DNA of 64,000 nucleotides from Kuschelorhynchus macadamiae. Its lineage: Eukaryota; Arthropoda; Insecta; Coleoptera; Curculionidae. Below, in pieces: positions 37,501 to 49,607 of this stretch. Position 1 is the first letter of the stretch. Every line of letters begins with the position of its first letter. Below the pieces are notes generated by a model. The model had not been told where the DNA came from. It was given only the letters and a program-made list of their open reading frames with translations, and ran no database searches. The translations under genes and the position numbers were made by a program. The stretch is taken from the NCBI GenBank assembly GCA_030620095.1, contig JAUTXW010000143.1, positions 972,501-1,036,500 of the forward strand, read 5' to 3'.

Positions 37501-37855
37501 ATCTACATAAATATATCTGAATATGTGTCTTAGGTTTATTTTCATTATCGTTTTAAAACGTTTAAAATTCACCAATGCAAAAAGGCTTTTTTATCCCATT
37601 TCTTGTAGGGCAAAATGAGAAATTGGAAGTAAATTGAGTAGCTGTAAAAGCAGTTATTTCAATCACATTTACAAAATGGGAGAAAAAATACAGTCATAAA
37701 ATTCCTTAGTTATAAAAGAACATCCAATAGCCCTTCACGAAAAATTAGGTCCTATAAAATTCATGATCATAAGGGTGCTTTTTATAAGGCGGAATGCCTT
37801 TTGGCTATCCCTTTTTTCTAATAAAATCCAATGCCTGCCATTCAATAAAAAAATC
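34517..37855. other. Gene-free stretch
   Basis: No gene was recognised. Near 35090-35150 is a retroelement-like 3' tail (GGGCTGCAAATCAAC followed by (AAAT)n). The rest is AT-rich with no identifiable motif. Confidence 0.45.
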
Positions 37856-37861
37856 ACTAAG

Positions 37862-38515
37862 TACAGTCGGACCCTCGGAAATCAACTTTGGGCGATAGTA
37901 AATTATTTTCATCAAGACTTGCTTCATTTTTTAGCTATATATTACGAAAGGAAAAATTAGTAGAATTGAACGTTTAGGGTTGCTTTTACTCATGTTTAGA
38001 ACATTCTTAACTAAATATGGTTTGGTTTTTTAATTTATACTAAACTTGATACGCTTGTAATATAATTAATTCAGAAAAATGTTTATAAAGTTACCATGTT
38101 TTTATGGGATATTTAGCTTTTGATATCTGCTTATCAAAGTCTAATGATCGAGAGATATTTCTCTATTTTATATGATTTTAGTAAGTTTTCACAGGACAAA
38201 TAATAAAACTTTCTGAGATAAAATTGAAATGGTAATAAAAATAAAGTGACAAAAAAAAGTAAAGCATTTTTATAAACAGATTGCCTTTTGCCTCACTAAA
38301 CACAGTGAACACTTCGGAAATCAACTTTGGGCCATAATAAATTATTTTCATATTATGAACGCAAAAATTAGTAGAACTGAGCTTCTAGGGATTCTTTCAC
38401 TCACGTTCAGAATATTTTTAACTAAATATTGTTTTATTTTAGTAAGTTTTTATCGCAGGACTATGATAAAATTAAAATGGTAATGAAAATAAAGTGACAA
38501 AAAAAATGAAGGCAT
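37862..38515 (+). repeat. Diverged tandem duplication, unit about 410 bp
   Basis: AAATCAACTTTGGGC-ATA-TAAATTATTTTCAT starts both units (near 37879 and 38319). Both continue to AAAATAAAGTGACAAAAAAA. The second unit is shorter because of deletions. No coding capacity was recognised. Confidence 0.75.
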
Positions 38516-38950
38516 TACTATTCCAAAACAACTGCTTACACTAACGTCACATATCAAGCAATTTAGTTATCACATGTAAGTTTTACCTATACACTACTAA
38601 TTCATTGGTACCTATGTTACATATTCAAGTTACATGCCTATACAGACAAATAATTAGAGAGTGCTCGTAATACAGCTGTGAGACAATGGAGTCAGGAAAA
38701 CATTTTAAAGAAATAGTACCTAATTTTTTAATATCAAAAATCAAATGTAAGAAAATACACTTTAAAGTAAATATATTGCGATATAACTTTGGAATAAAAT
38801 CTTTAAATTGATTTTATTTTAAAACAATAGCATAGCTGTTTATGTTACAGTGGGCAGCACAATTTATATTTTAATTCTGACAACACGATTTTATTTTTCT
38901 TTAATTGTTTCTTCCTATTGCCACACATCGAAATAACATTATACGCATAT

Positions 38951-39836
38951 ACAGAGTATTTTAAAAGACCCAGAACGTTCAAATTCTTAGAACGTGCTAC
39001 ACCTCTTCCAAAATTAGAACACGTGGGTTATTAATCATAACCGATCTTCTGATAATATTGCCAATGTTGCAAATTTGCCAGTTTGGCAGAAAATTAATAA
39101 GTTTTGGCCGTTTGCAGAAAGTTCAATTAAAGTTTAGAATGTCAAATTTGACAGCGAGTTCCTAGATTTCTGTAAGCAGCTTGCCAAACCTGAAAGCTCA
39201 GTTAAATATTCTAAACAACAATTAAGTTTTGTGCAATCGGGGTTTGTTTTTTATATGTAATTCTACGTAATAGCGCTATTCCGCTTTTTCCTTGTGTGGA
39301 GACCCACCAAATCTGGTACATGGGGTTAAATGATAATGTCTGATGCCCCGGTGCTGCTTGTAATATTATCAAGGTTACTAGATTTGCAGAAAATAAGTAA
39401 ATTTTGTTTTTTAAAACATACCTTTATATTCATTTTTATCGCTATTGATTCTCCCTGCCAAAATTAATGCAAACTCATAATATCAAATCTCTATTTCATT
39501 TCTTTTTCAAGATGACAACACAGCATTTATCAGATTCTGTTTACTTACCGTTTCGGTACTTTTTATAAAAAAAAATGTTGCGATATCTTGAGAAGCAAGT
39601 CAGATGGAAAATTGATAATTTGGGGCCATAATAAAGCTGACATACATAATCGGAGGGCGTGAAAATGAATTTAGTGACATTACACAAAAGGAAGTTCACT
39701 TACTTTTAGTTAAACTAATAATAAGATCGGTTATGATCAAATATCTCTGTATACCAAATTTGGAGCCCTTAGGTGTAGCAGGTCCTAAATTATTTAACCC
39801 TTTCTGTTCTTTTAAAATACCCTGTATATTTTTGCT
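38951..39836. mobile_element. Foldback-type element with diverged inverted ends
   Basis: The left end (TATACAGAGTATTTTAAAAGA..., with TGCTACACCT and ATAACCGATCTT further in) corresponds to the reverse complement of the right end, which finishes ...TCTTTTAAAATACCCTGTATA. Similarity extends about 120 bases. The centre has no coding frame. Confidence 0.65.
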
Positions 39837-40258
39837 ATAACTAAGTAAAGTTTATTTCTGTCCATGTTAAATTAAAACAAATAAAAATATAATCCATTTA
39901 AGAACTGCATTCTGATATATTTAGTTTAGGCGATAATGACTGCTTCTGGATTTGCCCGAGCAATCGCTTAATTATGTTCAACTTCCTAATAATATCTTCC
40001 AAAGTGTGAGTAGTTTATTTGTATAGATACGGCTGCTTATCTTGTTACCATTCGTTTATAAAACTTTTGTAATCGTCTTATTATTGCATTTATCTGCAAA
40101 TTAAATATGGTCTTATCTATTGACATTTCGTTTAGTATTATGCATTTTATTCGCGCTTTTTTTATATTTCATTATTTCTTAATTTTACTCTGTTGTATTA
40201 GTCTGTAAATATTATCCAACATTCATAATTTTCAATTAGTTACTCAGAATTTCTAACA

Positions 40259-41005
40259 TGCTTAATAATTATGTTAACTTTTTGTTTATAGAATTATAGC
40301 TTGAAGAGAATTTAGATCTAATGCACGATAACGCTAGATCCCAGTTAGAGAATGCTTAAGTCATGCTAAATTTTCACCACTAGAATGACCTCCGTTTAGC
40401 TTAGATTTAAACCTCATAGAGCATATCTAGGACATGCTTTGAGAAAGGTTTTGTTTGCACTCTACCCCTCTCTCTCTTTTAATGAACTCTGAACTTCCCT
40501 CACAAATCCGATAGGCAGCTATTCCCCAGAAAAATTGATCTACTTGAAAGCATCTAGAGAGAAACACATTATTTTGCAGCTTATTTTCATTAGGTCGTGC
40601 ATTAAGTTGATAATGTATATTTTTGTACAATCATTTTTGTTGATATGCTTAATAATTGTGCTTTTTGTTTATAGAGTTATAGCTTGAAGAGAATTTAGTC
40701 CTAATGCACGGGAACGCTAGATCCTAGTCAGTGAGTGCTTAAGTCATGCCAACTTCTCACAACTAGAATGACCTCCATATAGCTTAGATTTAAACCCCAT
40801 AGACCATATCTAGGACATGCCTGAAGAAAGGTTTCGTGGTTTGCCGTCTACCCCTTTCTCTTTTAATGAACTCTGAACTTCCCTCACAGACCAATAGGCA
40901 GCTATTGAAAGCATCGAGGGAGAAACCCAGTATCTTGCATCTTATTTTCATTATTCCGTGCATTTGGTTGATAATGCATATTTTTGCATAAATTTTTTTT
41001 AGTAA
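40259..41005 (+). pseudogene. Tc1-type transposase C-terminal remnant, tandemly duplicated
   Basis: Two copies, unit about 388 bases (40259-40645, 40646-41005), carry the same decayed coding piece. Readable motifs are a MHDNAR segment (from HDNARPH), a drifted LDLNLIEHI-DML from SPDLNPIEHIWD, and TPLSLFNEL further on. Tc1 enzymes are DDE cut-and-paste transposases inserting at TA. The last catalytic residue lies in the PIEH segment. Stops interrupt both copies, and the second has extra deletions. The minus frames over this stretch are shadows. Only the C-terminal half is present. Confidence 0.7.
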
Positions 41006-43530
41006 AATAGAATATTCAAAATTGTTAACTTCTTCTTGTGTCTTCAACAAAAATATAGCTGTTAAAGCAAAAAGATCATCGGAAAAAGGTGTGTCTTAAC
41101 CAATAAAAATTAACTTTTTTCTACGCATAATATGCCGTGTGATTATTTCCTGTATAATTTTGAAACAGAATTCAGAGCCTTTTAAAGAAATTATCTACAA
41201 ACTTCTTCCAGAATCGTTAAAACAAGGAAAATGTTCTGTTTCATTCAAATTAAATTGAAAGGTGTCGATTTTACGAGTTGCTGAGGGTCTATAAAGAAGA
41301 GTTCAAAATCTAATAGTACTTACATAGCTACGTTTTTTATGCCTTTGTTTTTCTTTAATTTTTCTTAATATGGAAATTATCGCGTAAAACAAAGAATCTG
41401 GAAATTTTTATTTCTTGTTAATTTGTATTTTTATTTTATATCCAAAGTTAAACATAATTTCAAATATTCACTGGAAAATAGATTTGTCTTTAAATCTTAA
41501 CAGCATCGACTTTATTTAGTTGAATGGTAAATAACATGTGGAATTGGGCGTGCTTATTTTACAGTTACTAAAATATACTACTTCGAGAAAATAATATTAG
41601 TTCTGATTATGGAACCTGCTATTACTAGCGTTATTTTTTTATTACTTAAACTGAATGAATTTAAAGCCCATTATTAACATTAAAAACTAAAGCTCTTAAA
41701 AATTTGAATTTATAAATAGAAAATCTGGCCCATCAGATCTGTCAAAGAAATACCATTACATGATGAGCTGAAAACCAAGCAAACTGACAGTTTTGTTTCT
41801 TTTTAATATTTTAATGACCAAATATCACACATAATATTCAGATTTGTTTTTGAAAATAAAAAAAATTCAATGCAGATACTTTAATTCCACAGTCTTGACT
41901 AGAACTAGTAAGCTTTTTTACTTCCTACTAGCACTTAATAATTGGTATGTGGCAATTGGAGAAATAATTATGCACACTAATATGATTTGTGAAAAAAAAA
42001 CAATGTCTCGGTCTCAGTTAATAGTGGAACAGAAAAGAAGTACCGATTGAACGAATGTCTCCAAACAAAGATGCAGTATCAGATCTAAAATGTATTAATT
42101 GTTTGGAGAACCCGTGTAATGGTTAATTATTTTCTGTATTACCCTATTTGACTAGTGTAATATAGAAAAAGGTAAGTTAGCTAAGACCCAGAAATTGTTT
42201 TCTTTTTCCGTAATTTATAAATGGACGAGTTACTTCCGCTTATAGAAAAGAGAAATTTGGTATTACTTACCAACAAAATTAAAATAAGGATATTAATTAA
42301 TGAAATGCCATACTTTAGGAAAAATGCCATGCTGACCAAAGCCTATGAAGAGAGTGAACTACTTAAAAATACATATAACTGGGCTATTTTACCTAATAAA
42401 AACATATTTTCGAATTGTTAGGCGTATATTATTTTTTTGTTCAAAAAATTTGAAGGTGACTGTCTTTTAAATGAAGATTACTTGAATCAAAATAAGAACA
42501 AAAACCCTTTAAACAAGGGGTTTGAAAACATTTCGTTTTCGAGATACTGCTTAACAAAAATAACCACGTATTTCAGGTATGAAACGTTTTTAATTTTGAA
42601 GCACCCTGTATAGATACCAGGGGAATTACCTTTTCACTATTTTAAGAAAACGATAGGTCTAACATATTGTATAAATTAAAATTTAAAATTACTGCTTAAT
42701 GAATTATTATTACTTATTTAAGCTACCTCTCTAATTATTTTGTTTTTTTTTTGCTATTATTCACATGGTTAATAACGCATGGCGCTTGCTTTTATGTACA
42801 GCCATTCTTATAAGCAACATCTATGAAAAAACTTGCCTAACAACTAACACCTCCCACGTGGAAAAGGTATAAAATTTGTTGTGCTCAAAAACTCTTGCAC
42901 AGTACCTAATACATTAAGTAAACACAACAAAAATAATAAAAAAAATTTTTTTTAAAATAAATATATATATTAGGGTAATAATCACATGCAATAATACTTC
43001 TTAAAAAAAACTACCTAAAAAATTGTCGTGCGACTTAAGAAGGAAGTAAAAGGTTGGGAGAACAATTATTAAAACTATTTATCACTACCAAATAATTTTT
43101 AGATAAAGGAGACACTAGCTGTAACTCATATAGTTTAAAAATAAGTACGCAATTGTGTGACAATGTTTAAAAAAGTATAGGTAAGGACAAAATAACACCA
43201 GAATTTTCAGCGTTATGCGGCCCATAAAGGAGGTTGATGAACTTAATCCAGTTCTTTTAAATAACTTTTAATCACCCGGAATATATCTTATTATTCCTAA
43301 ATATCATGGCTACTAGTACTCCATCGATATCGATGATTTTCGAGAAAACTGCAGGACTATCAACTATATTTAAACAGTTTAAAAGTGGTCTATTATTATG
43401 TATCGAAACATTCCGTAAACAGACTAGTCTAAATGTTGAGATATATAATTTTATTAAATATTTGCTTCAATTAATTTAAAGTTAAATACTTTTATTAAGT
43501 TGCAAAAAAGCCAAAAAAGATTTTTGTTTA
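41006..43530. other. Gene-free stretch
   Basis: A 66-codon frame at 42221-42421 starts with ATG and encodes a charged, unrecognised peptide (MDELLPLIEKRN). A GCACCCTGTATAG repeat end lies near 42601. No RNA gene was seen. Confidence 0.45.
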
Positions 43531-43537
43531 TCATTAT

Positions 43538-43795
43538 AAAAGATGGCCATTGCCTTTTTAGTTATTTTTTTATATAATACACAAAACAATGCAGTGCAAT
43601 AACTTGCGTTGATCTGACTTCGGACGATAATCAAAGAATTTATCAATTGGGTGGGTGAGCACTCGGGAAAGACCCACGGTTTAATGTGGGGCGCATTATT
43701 CTTACGCCTCAGGCCTTTGTAGTATGTCCAAACATAAAAAAGGTGGCAATTGACTTTTTCGTTATTTTTTTGTATAATACACGAAACAATTTAGA
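43538..43795 (+). repeat. Direct repeat flanking a GC-richer 140 base segment
   Basis: AAAGATGGCCATTGCC...ATAATACACAAAACAAT (43538-43592) recurs in slightly altered form at 43736-43792. The intervening stretch has phrases GGGTGGGTGAGCACTCGGG and CGCCTCAGGCC, unlike the surrounding AT-rich DNA. Confidence 0.7.
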
Positions 43796-43820
43796 AATTC
43801 TAAGAGAGGAAACTAAAAGT

Positions 43821-45984
43821 AAACTGCTGGTCACTTGAAACAATTCACCTACATTTTTTGGTAAAATTTAAGTTCTAATATTTTTAAAACGAGACGAGAT
43901 ATTGAGGTACGGTTTTCAGTTGTATCTTGCAAATTTTATTACATATAACCAATGTTAGGCGTAAAACTTACCTAAGCTAAAAGGTTATTTATATATGGTG
44001 TTAAACAAGACTCTGCAAATTTTTCAATTTTTTTATTTGTTCCGAAAATCTACAAAAACAATTTTTTAGTTCTAATTGTTGTGAAATTGTAAAAAAATAT
44101 TTCAAACTTTTTTAAAATTTATAATATTTTTTGAGATATGATTTTTTTTGTCAAAAAATTTCATTTTTCTACATAATAAGCTGTAAGTTTTTATTAACCA
44201 TTTGATGTAAAATTTTCTTGCTAGAGGGCCCTTAAATCATATTTTTTTAATAATGTGCACGGTCTGCACTACCTAGCAATCCTAAAGATCATGCACGTAT
44301 ATTTTAACAACCTATAGTAAGAAAAAGAATTTAAATTTAAAAGTTTTTACTTAAGTTTTAAGGAGTACCGAATATTTTCCCAAACGGTTTTTTAATTTTC
44401 TCTCTAACTTTTAAAAAATACAGTTGTTGATTTTACAGCCAAAGTTACCAACATCGGATAACACAAGAGACATGTAACAGGCTGCCACCTTTTTAGTTCT
44501 AAAAGTATGAAAAAAATTAAACTTATGACGTTTCTATGACTTGAGAAGAGGGAATTTTTCTATAAAAAATAATTAAAAATTACTTCCGGTTTTTTTTATT
44601 TTAAATAGAACCTTGTACATTTTTATTAATTATCGTATTCACCTTAAAATTAGCTTATCAACGATATATCACAAGGTAAAATTTGTTTTCAAAATGGCGG
44701 CTGGACAGTCTTTTTTTGACGTTTCATTAAACGTTTCATTAAACAGTCAAAAATAAGCTTAGTTTTTATTTTTTTAGACACTTTAACTTAAACATCGGTT
44801 TGGGAAATAATAGAATTTTTCAATTTTTTTCGCTTTTTATTTTAATTACCGAATGAGCAATTTACTCTGATATTTTTTTTTGACACCTTGTATAATTTTT
44901 CACATTCATTTTCTTCGCAAAAACTTTTTTAAAATGTAATGTATATTAACCTAAATTATCAAAATAACAAAAACGAATATACATACAGGCTGTCAAAGAA
45001 TCTGTTTAAATCGAAGTGTTCTAAAAAAATTAAAATTATCCTTATTTTGTACTGCTTAAAACAAGTATTTTGTAAAAAGTGACTGCATTTTTATCATGAC
45101 AGGCCAATGTTGAATTTTGAAAAAATGGCTGTTCAGCTGCCATTTTGAAAACAAAACTTAACTTGTGATATATTGTTAAAAATCTAATTTTAAGCTGAAT
45201 ACGATAGTCCGTTAAATATACAGGGTCCTATTTAAAATAAAAATAAGGGTTATTTCCGGTTAAAGCGGAAGTAACTTAAATATATTTTACAGAAAATTTT
45301 TCTTTTATGGAGTTATAGAGACATTTCAAATTTCAAGTCGATATTTTTAAAACTAAAAAGGTGACAGTCTGTTACATGTCTCTTGTATTACACGATATTT
45401 GTAAATTTGACTGTAAAATCAACACCTGTATTTGTTAAAATCATAAAGTTAGAGAGAAAATTAAAAAACCGTTTGGAGAAAATACTCACTACCATGCTAC
45501 AGGGTGTTGAAATATGCGTACATGATCTTTAGGATTGCTAGGCTTTTTACTAACCTTGCCATATTTTTTACACACCCTCTATATGTTCTGCCCAGTGCCG
45601 ACCGTGCACATTATCAGAAAAATATGACTTATATGGCTAATAAAAAGTTACATCTCAAAAAATATTAAAAATTTTAAAAAAAGTTAAAGTTTTTTTTACA
45701 ATTTCACTAAGGATTACGCTAATCTAACAATTAGAACTAAGAAATTGTTTTTGTAGATTTTCGGAACAAATAAAAAACTGAAAAATTTGCTTAGTCTTGT
45801 TTAACTCCCTGTATAAATAACTTTTTAGCTTAGGTAAGTTTTACACCTAACATCGCTCATATCTAATAAAATTTGCAAGATATAACTTAAAACTGCACCT
45901 CAGTATCTCGTGTCGTTTTAAAAATATTCGAACTTAAATTTTACCAAAAAATTCAGGTGAACTGTTTCAAGTGGTCAGCAGTTT
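43821..45984. mobile_element. Giant foldback element, two inverted arms of about 0.9 kb
   Basis: The left arm (43821 to about 44715) and right arm (about 45115 to 45984) are inverted copies. Matching landmarks, outside inward, are AAACTGCTG-TCACTTGAAAC, TATTGAGGT, TTTTTCAGTTTTTTATTTGTTCCG, ACATGTAACAG, CTTCCG and AAAATGGC-GCTG. The central loop of about 400 bases has its own GACACCTTGTAT and ACAGGCTGTCAAAG phrases. Identity is moderate (perhaps 80 percent by eye), so it is old. No coding frame is present. No clear target duplication was found. Confidence 0.85.
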
Positions 45985-46378
45985 ATTTAGATAAAAATTG
46001 GAAAAGCTAAAGGGTTTTGTTCTCAAGCCAAATCCAAGTAAGTACGAGTGTTGCGTAAAAATGTGCAAAATTGAATTTTTGGATCATCCAATGAATCCTT
46101 TGCCTTATCAGACATGTTTAAACTAAATGTTAATGTATATACTAATTGATTTACAGACTAACTTCCAGAAAATTACTTAATATTTGACGGTACATTAGAC
46201 AGTTGTTAGCATATTCTTCAAGAAAAATATATCCATAACCAAAAAAGCTCATATACTGTGTGGTGCAATCAAACTAAAATTTACTACACTATTGTATATT
46301 GTACAGTAAACAATAGATATTGTTGTTTGTTTGTTGAATTTACTTACTTTATTTTTTCCACTAATGTGTCATATCCCG

Positions 46379-46402
46379 TAATAATAATAATAATAATAAT
46401 AA
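46379..46402 (+). repeat. (AAT)n microsatellite
   Basis: Eight units of a trinucleotide ATA repeat. Confidence 0.95.
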
Positions 46403-46611
46403 GCATCATATTTACACTTCCATAACTGCGGCAAATCAAAATACATTTTTTGTATATAAATTTAAGAAACATATCAGTTATAGATGACGCCACTTTTAAA
46501 CTATTTATTTCTCTCGCAAAACTAATGTAATAATAAGAATTAACTTACTTTTATGGTATTAAATTGGCTAAATACAGTACGTACTTCGATTAAGCTTTTT
46601 TTTTCGAGAAA

Positions 46612-46612
46612 G

Positions 46613-46664
<52 letters not shown>
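46612..46664. repeat. (TA)n microsatellite
   Basis: A pure TA dinucleotide tract. Confidence 0.95.
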
Positions 46665-46667
<3 letters not shown>

Positions 46668-47073
46668 GTATAATTATACTAGCATATATTTCAAGTAAAA
46701 TATTCCTGGTATCAAAAAAAAAATACGCCTAAGTCAACGGCATAAGGAGCGAAAAAAAAGATTAGGTGTGCTACTGGTACTTGGTCCCCTGGAGCCCGCT
46801 TTTTATAACACGTTCATAAAAAGGCTTACCTAGTATCCAAAACATTTAAAATTTACTGATATCTACCAAGTGGCTAAATACAAAATAGTAGCTTCCATTA
46901 ACTCCTTCTAGGGACATATATCTCCGAAGTATGGACCTATAACAATAAAGTTTACAAATCTTTTTGGTGTTATTTTGACCTACACGCTCTTCAAATTTTC
47001 TTGCGATTTATAGAGACACTTTTATTTACTATAGAATCGTAAAAGTAAAATTTAAGTTGCTTACAAGGCGGCT

Positions 47074-47109
47074 CACAGACGGGCAAAATTGAAAAAACCT
47101 GGCCAAAAC
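47074..47109 (+). repeat. Left terminal inverted repeat of the Transib/RAG-like element
   Basis: CACAGACGGGCAAAATTG followed by AAAAAACCTGGCC. The heptamer-like CACAGAC and an A-rich GAAAAAACC ten bases further in resemble, in outline, a recombination signal (CACAGTG and ACAAAAACC). That comparison is an inference. Confidence 0.85.
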
Positions 47110-47417
47110 TTAAACGATGATATGTAGTAATAAAATTTCCTTAATGTGTTTATGAGAAATAATATTGTAAAAACTAATTAACATATTTGTCAATTGGCTA
47201 CTAATCTGGTGGAAAATTTAATAATATAATAAATAAATACTTGACAAAAACATAATTATGTGTATAAAACCGAATTTAAATTGTTTTAAAAAATACTGCC
47301 TACATTTTACTGTTTTTATATTATTTAAAGTCATCAACGGCGTAAAATTAATAATTAATAAACTAATAACAGCATCATTTATTCTCAGAAATAATGTCGC
47401 ATAACTAATTATTGTTT

Positions 47418-49277
47418 TTAATCCCCGGACCCGGAGTCTGAGTCACTTGAGCTATTAATTTCTGAGTCTTCATTAGTAGTATTAGTGGCAGATCCCTCTG
47501 GACGGGGGCTAATAATAAATCTAAGACTTCTTTTTCGAATGACTTGGACTTTCGCCTTGGAAGTTTTCGCATGCTTAATATGACTGGATCAGAAGATATA
47601 AGCAGTCTCCAAGTTTTGTTGCCTTGAACACTTTCGGGAAAATCCTTCTCTATACTTCTTAATGTCTTTATTTAATGCCTCCTGGGCCTCGTCAGATAAT
47701 TGTCCTATAGGCAATAAAAAAGATTCAATAATATCTGACGAGTTAATTAAAATTTTGTGGACCGTATTAGGCATGTTGTATCAAGGATATTTTTGTACAA
47801 GTATCCTAGCTGTTGTTAAAGCATAATCTTTAAATTTTTGTATATTTATACGGTATCCACTAGATATAGTTTGCAAAAATATTATTATTATCAGTGGTAT
47901 GATAGCTCAATTGGTTAGGGCGATGCGCTAGACACGCAGAGGTGCGGGTTCGATTCCCGCTCGTACCATAACTTTTGCTACTGATCATATTTTTCTAAAA
48001 AAAATCACTATTTTCACAGTTTAACAAACTGATTAAAATACTTCTACTTAACATCTATGTTGTTGAAAGACTTGGAAGAAGCCCCACATATATAACACTT
48101 TTTCGTGGATGTCGTAGATGAAGCAGCATTGCACATTTTGCCATCTACCATTGTAAAAAGTAAGTTGTGTTCAATGTCCTTGTGCCTACACTAATGGAAG
48201 TAGGTGTAAGGTTTTCTATTTCATTCTGCATGGTATTTATTTCTTGAAGTGTTAAATCAGTGGTCTCATGTATAAATTGAATTCTGATTGGACGAAAAGC
48301 GGGGTGAGTCTGGACGTGGATTTTGCCAAACTATTTTGTTTGTAGATTTATTTGGATCGTCGCATGTTAATAGAAGTGGCACAAAGGATGTTAAAAATAT
48401 ACTGGCATCCGAACGTTCATCGCTGTCAAAATTTTGCTTGTATTGGCTATACCTAAGTGTCAAACAAGCAAGTTGAGGTTTTGTTAATGTTTCCAATACA
48501 TCTTTTTGCACCTCCACTATACGATGGGCAGTATGGTTTAGTAAGGCTTGTAATTTTACTTCAGCTTTTTGCCCCGTGATTGTAACTGCATCCCGATTTG
48601 GGTAACAGCGCCCCTTGGCCTCCTGAATCTTCTTATACGATGGAAAACGTTTTTTATCTTCACTCCTTATGATCTGATATTGGTGTCTATTTGCTTTAAC
48701 AAATACTGACAATGCTTTATCACCAGATAGCTGATCAACTTTTTCAGCTCTCTCTTTATATGCCTTTCTATAGTTCTGGGGCCTTTTTGGGGTTGAAAAT
48801 TGTACATCTTTTATAACAGCTGCAGCATCTATACTTCCTTCAGCGCGCAGACTCATTTGAGCAGCATACACAAGCTCTGAGGAACTCATTGTTGATCCAA
48901 CATATTCGGTTTGTCTTCGTTTTGTTCGTTCGCTACTAGTCTGGAAATTAACAGCAGGGCGACCACCTAAACTCGCTGTAGGTGATTGCACAAAAAAATG
49001 AAATTTTAAATTTGTTTCCAACCAAGTTTTGTTTTGGGCAAAATATCTTTCTTGTATTGGGCAGTCTTATATTTTAATTTAAAATCAGAAAGAAAATGTG
49101 AAAGCTTTTGTTTAATTACATTAGATAATACTTCAGGGCAATTAGTTAGATCTTTTACATACGAATGCAAATATTCGCAATTAGCTTCAATTTTTGTTGA
49201 ATTGCATGTCAGTATTACTTCAGAAAGCGTTCTCATACTTAAAACAACATTTTCATCCGGATCTACGTCCCTTGATC
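47418..49277 (-). pseudogene. Transib/RAG1-like transposase, main exon, decayed
   Basis: Pieces on the minus strand, in order. An N-terminal part (49277-49006) ends at a frameshift near 49018. A 250-residue part (to 48266) has a conserved SPTASLGGRP segment, YAAQMSLRAEG, LLLTCDDPN and IVWQNPRPDSPRF. Another frameshift leads to RPIRIQFIHETTDLTLQEI (about 48297-48190). A further one leads to FTMVDGKMCN and CYICGASSK (about 48170-48045). Then comes the SINE and a loss of about 200 residues. The C-terminal part (about 47860-47580) reads TISSGY, YP-stop-YNMPNTVHKIL and LLPIGQLSDEAQEALNKD. HK-x-L...II...E-x-x-NK parallels the RAG1 segment holding its third catalytic residue, so Glu of AQEALNK is the candidate. 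An acidic Ser/Asp tail ends at 47418. The family assignment rests on remembered motifs. Confidence 0.6.
47896..48052 (+). mobile_element. tRNA-derived SINE, best copy
   Basis: The head (47896-47968) is a 73 base tRNA-like fold. It has a paired acceptor (GGTATGA with TCGTACC), D-arm GCTC...GGGC, anticodon loop CTAGACA, T-arm GCGGG-TTCGATT-CCCGC and discriminator A. The pol III A and B boxes (TAGCTCAATTGG, GGTTCGATTCC) are intact. A roughly 80 base tail (ATAACTTTTGCT... to ...AAACTGATTAAAATACTTCT) is shared with the copies near 50.2-50.5 kb. That makes this a SINE and not a tRNA gene. It lies inside the transposase pseudogene, in the gap left by its missing centre. A target duplication is not clear. 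Confidence 0.8.
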
Positions 49278-49607
49278 CTGAAATAAATAAAAATAATTAG
49301 CCCTAAACGATTTGAAAGCGATAAATTGGGGAAAATTCCAAGTGACACAAAACAAAGTTGATTAAGTTATTTCAAAACGGCAGACAAAAGAGGAAAATAT
49401 TTTTTCTCCATTTACTATTTAAAGTATTCAGCTACACAACTTTCCAGAAAGTTAAGCCCGGAAGATCCCGGAAGTTTACTAAAATATTAACAATAAAATT
49501 AAAACTATAATTTTGCACTACTCCAGAAAATTATTTCTGTATAAAATACACATAATTAAAAAATATTATTATTTTATATAAATAGTATAGCTAAAGGTAC
49601 TACTTAC
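49278..49607 (-). other. Intron of the Transib/RAG-like transposase gene
   Basis: 330 bases, AT-rich, bounded by a GTAAGT donor and TTTATTTCAG acceptor on the minus strand. No other feature. Confidence 0.65.

Larger units (their letters stand above)
45985..47073. other. Gene-free stretch with simple repeats
   Basis: Contains (AAT)n at 46379-46402 and (AT)n at 46612-46664. The last five bases (CGGCT) are the left target duplication of the next element. Confidence 0.6.

Noticed and set aside
40427..41050. Minus-strand frames over the Tc1 duplication
   Set aside because: Shadows of a plus-strand transposase remnant; their mutual similarity comes from the tandem duplication.
47896..47968. Functional tRNA gene, apparent anticodon AGA (Ser)
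   Set aside because: The fold is good, but Ser tRNAs need a long variable arm that is absent, position 37 is a pyrimidine, and the downstream tail is shared with two other partial copies. It is a SINE head.
48288..49300. Plus-strand frames at 48288-48476 and 49034-49300
   Set aside because: They are shadows of the minus-strand transposase pseudogene.
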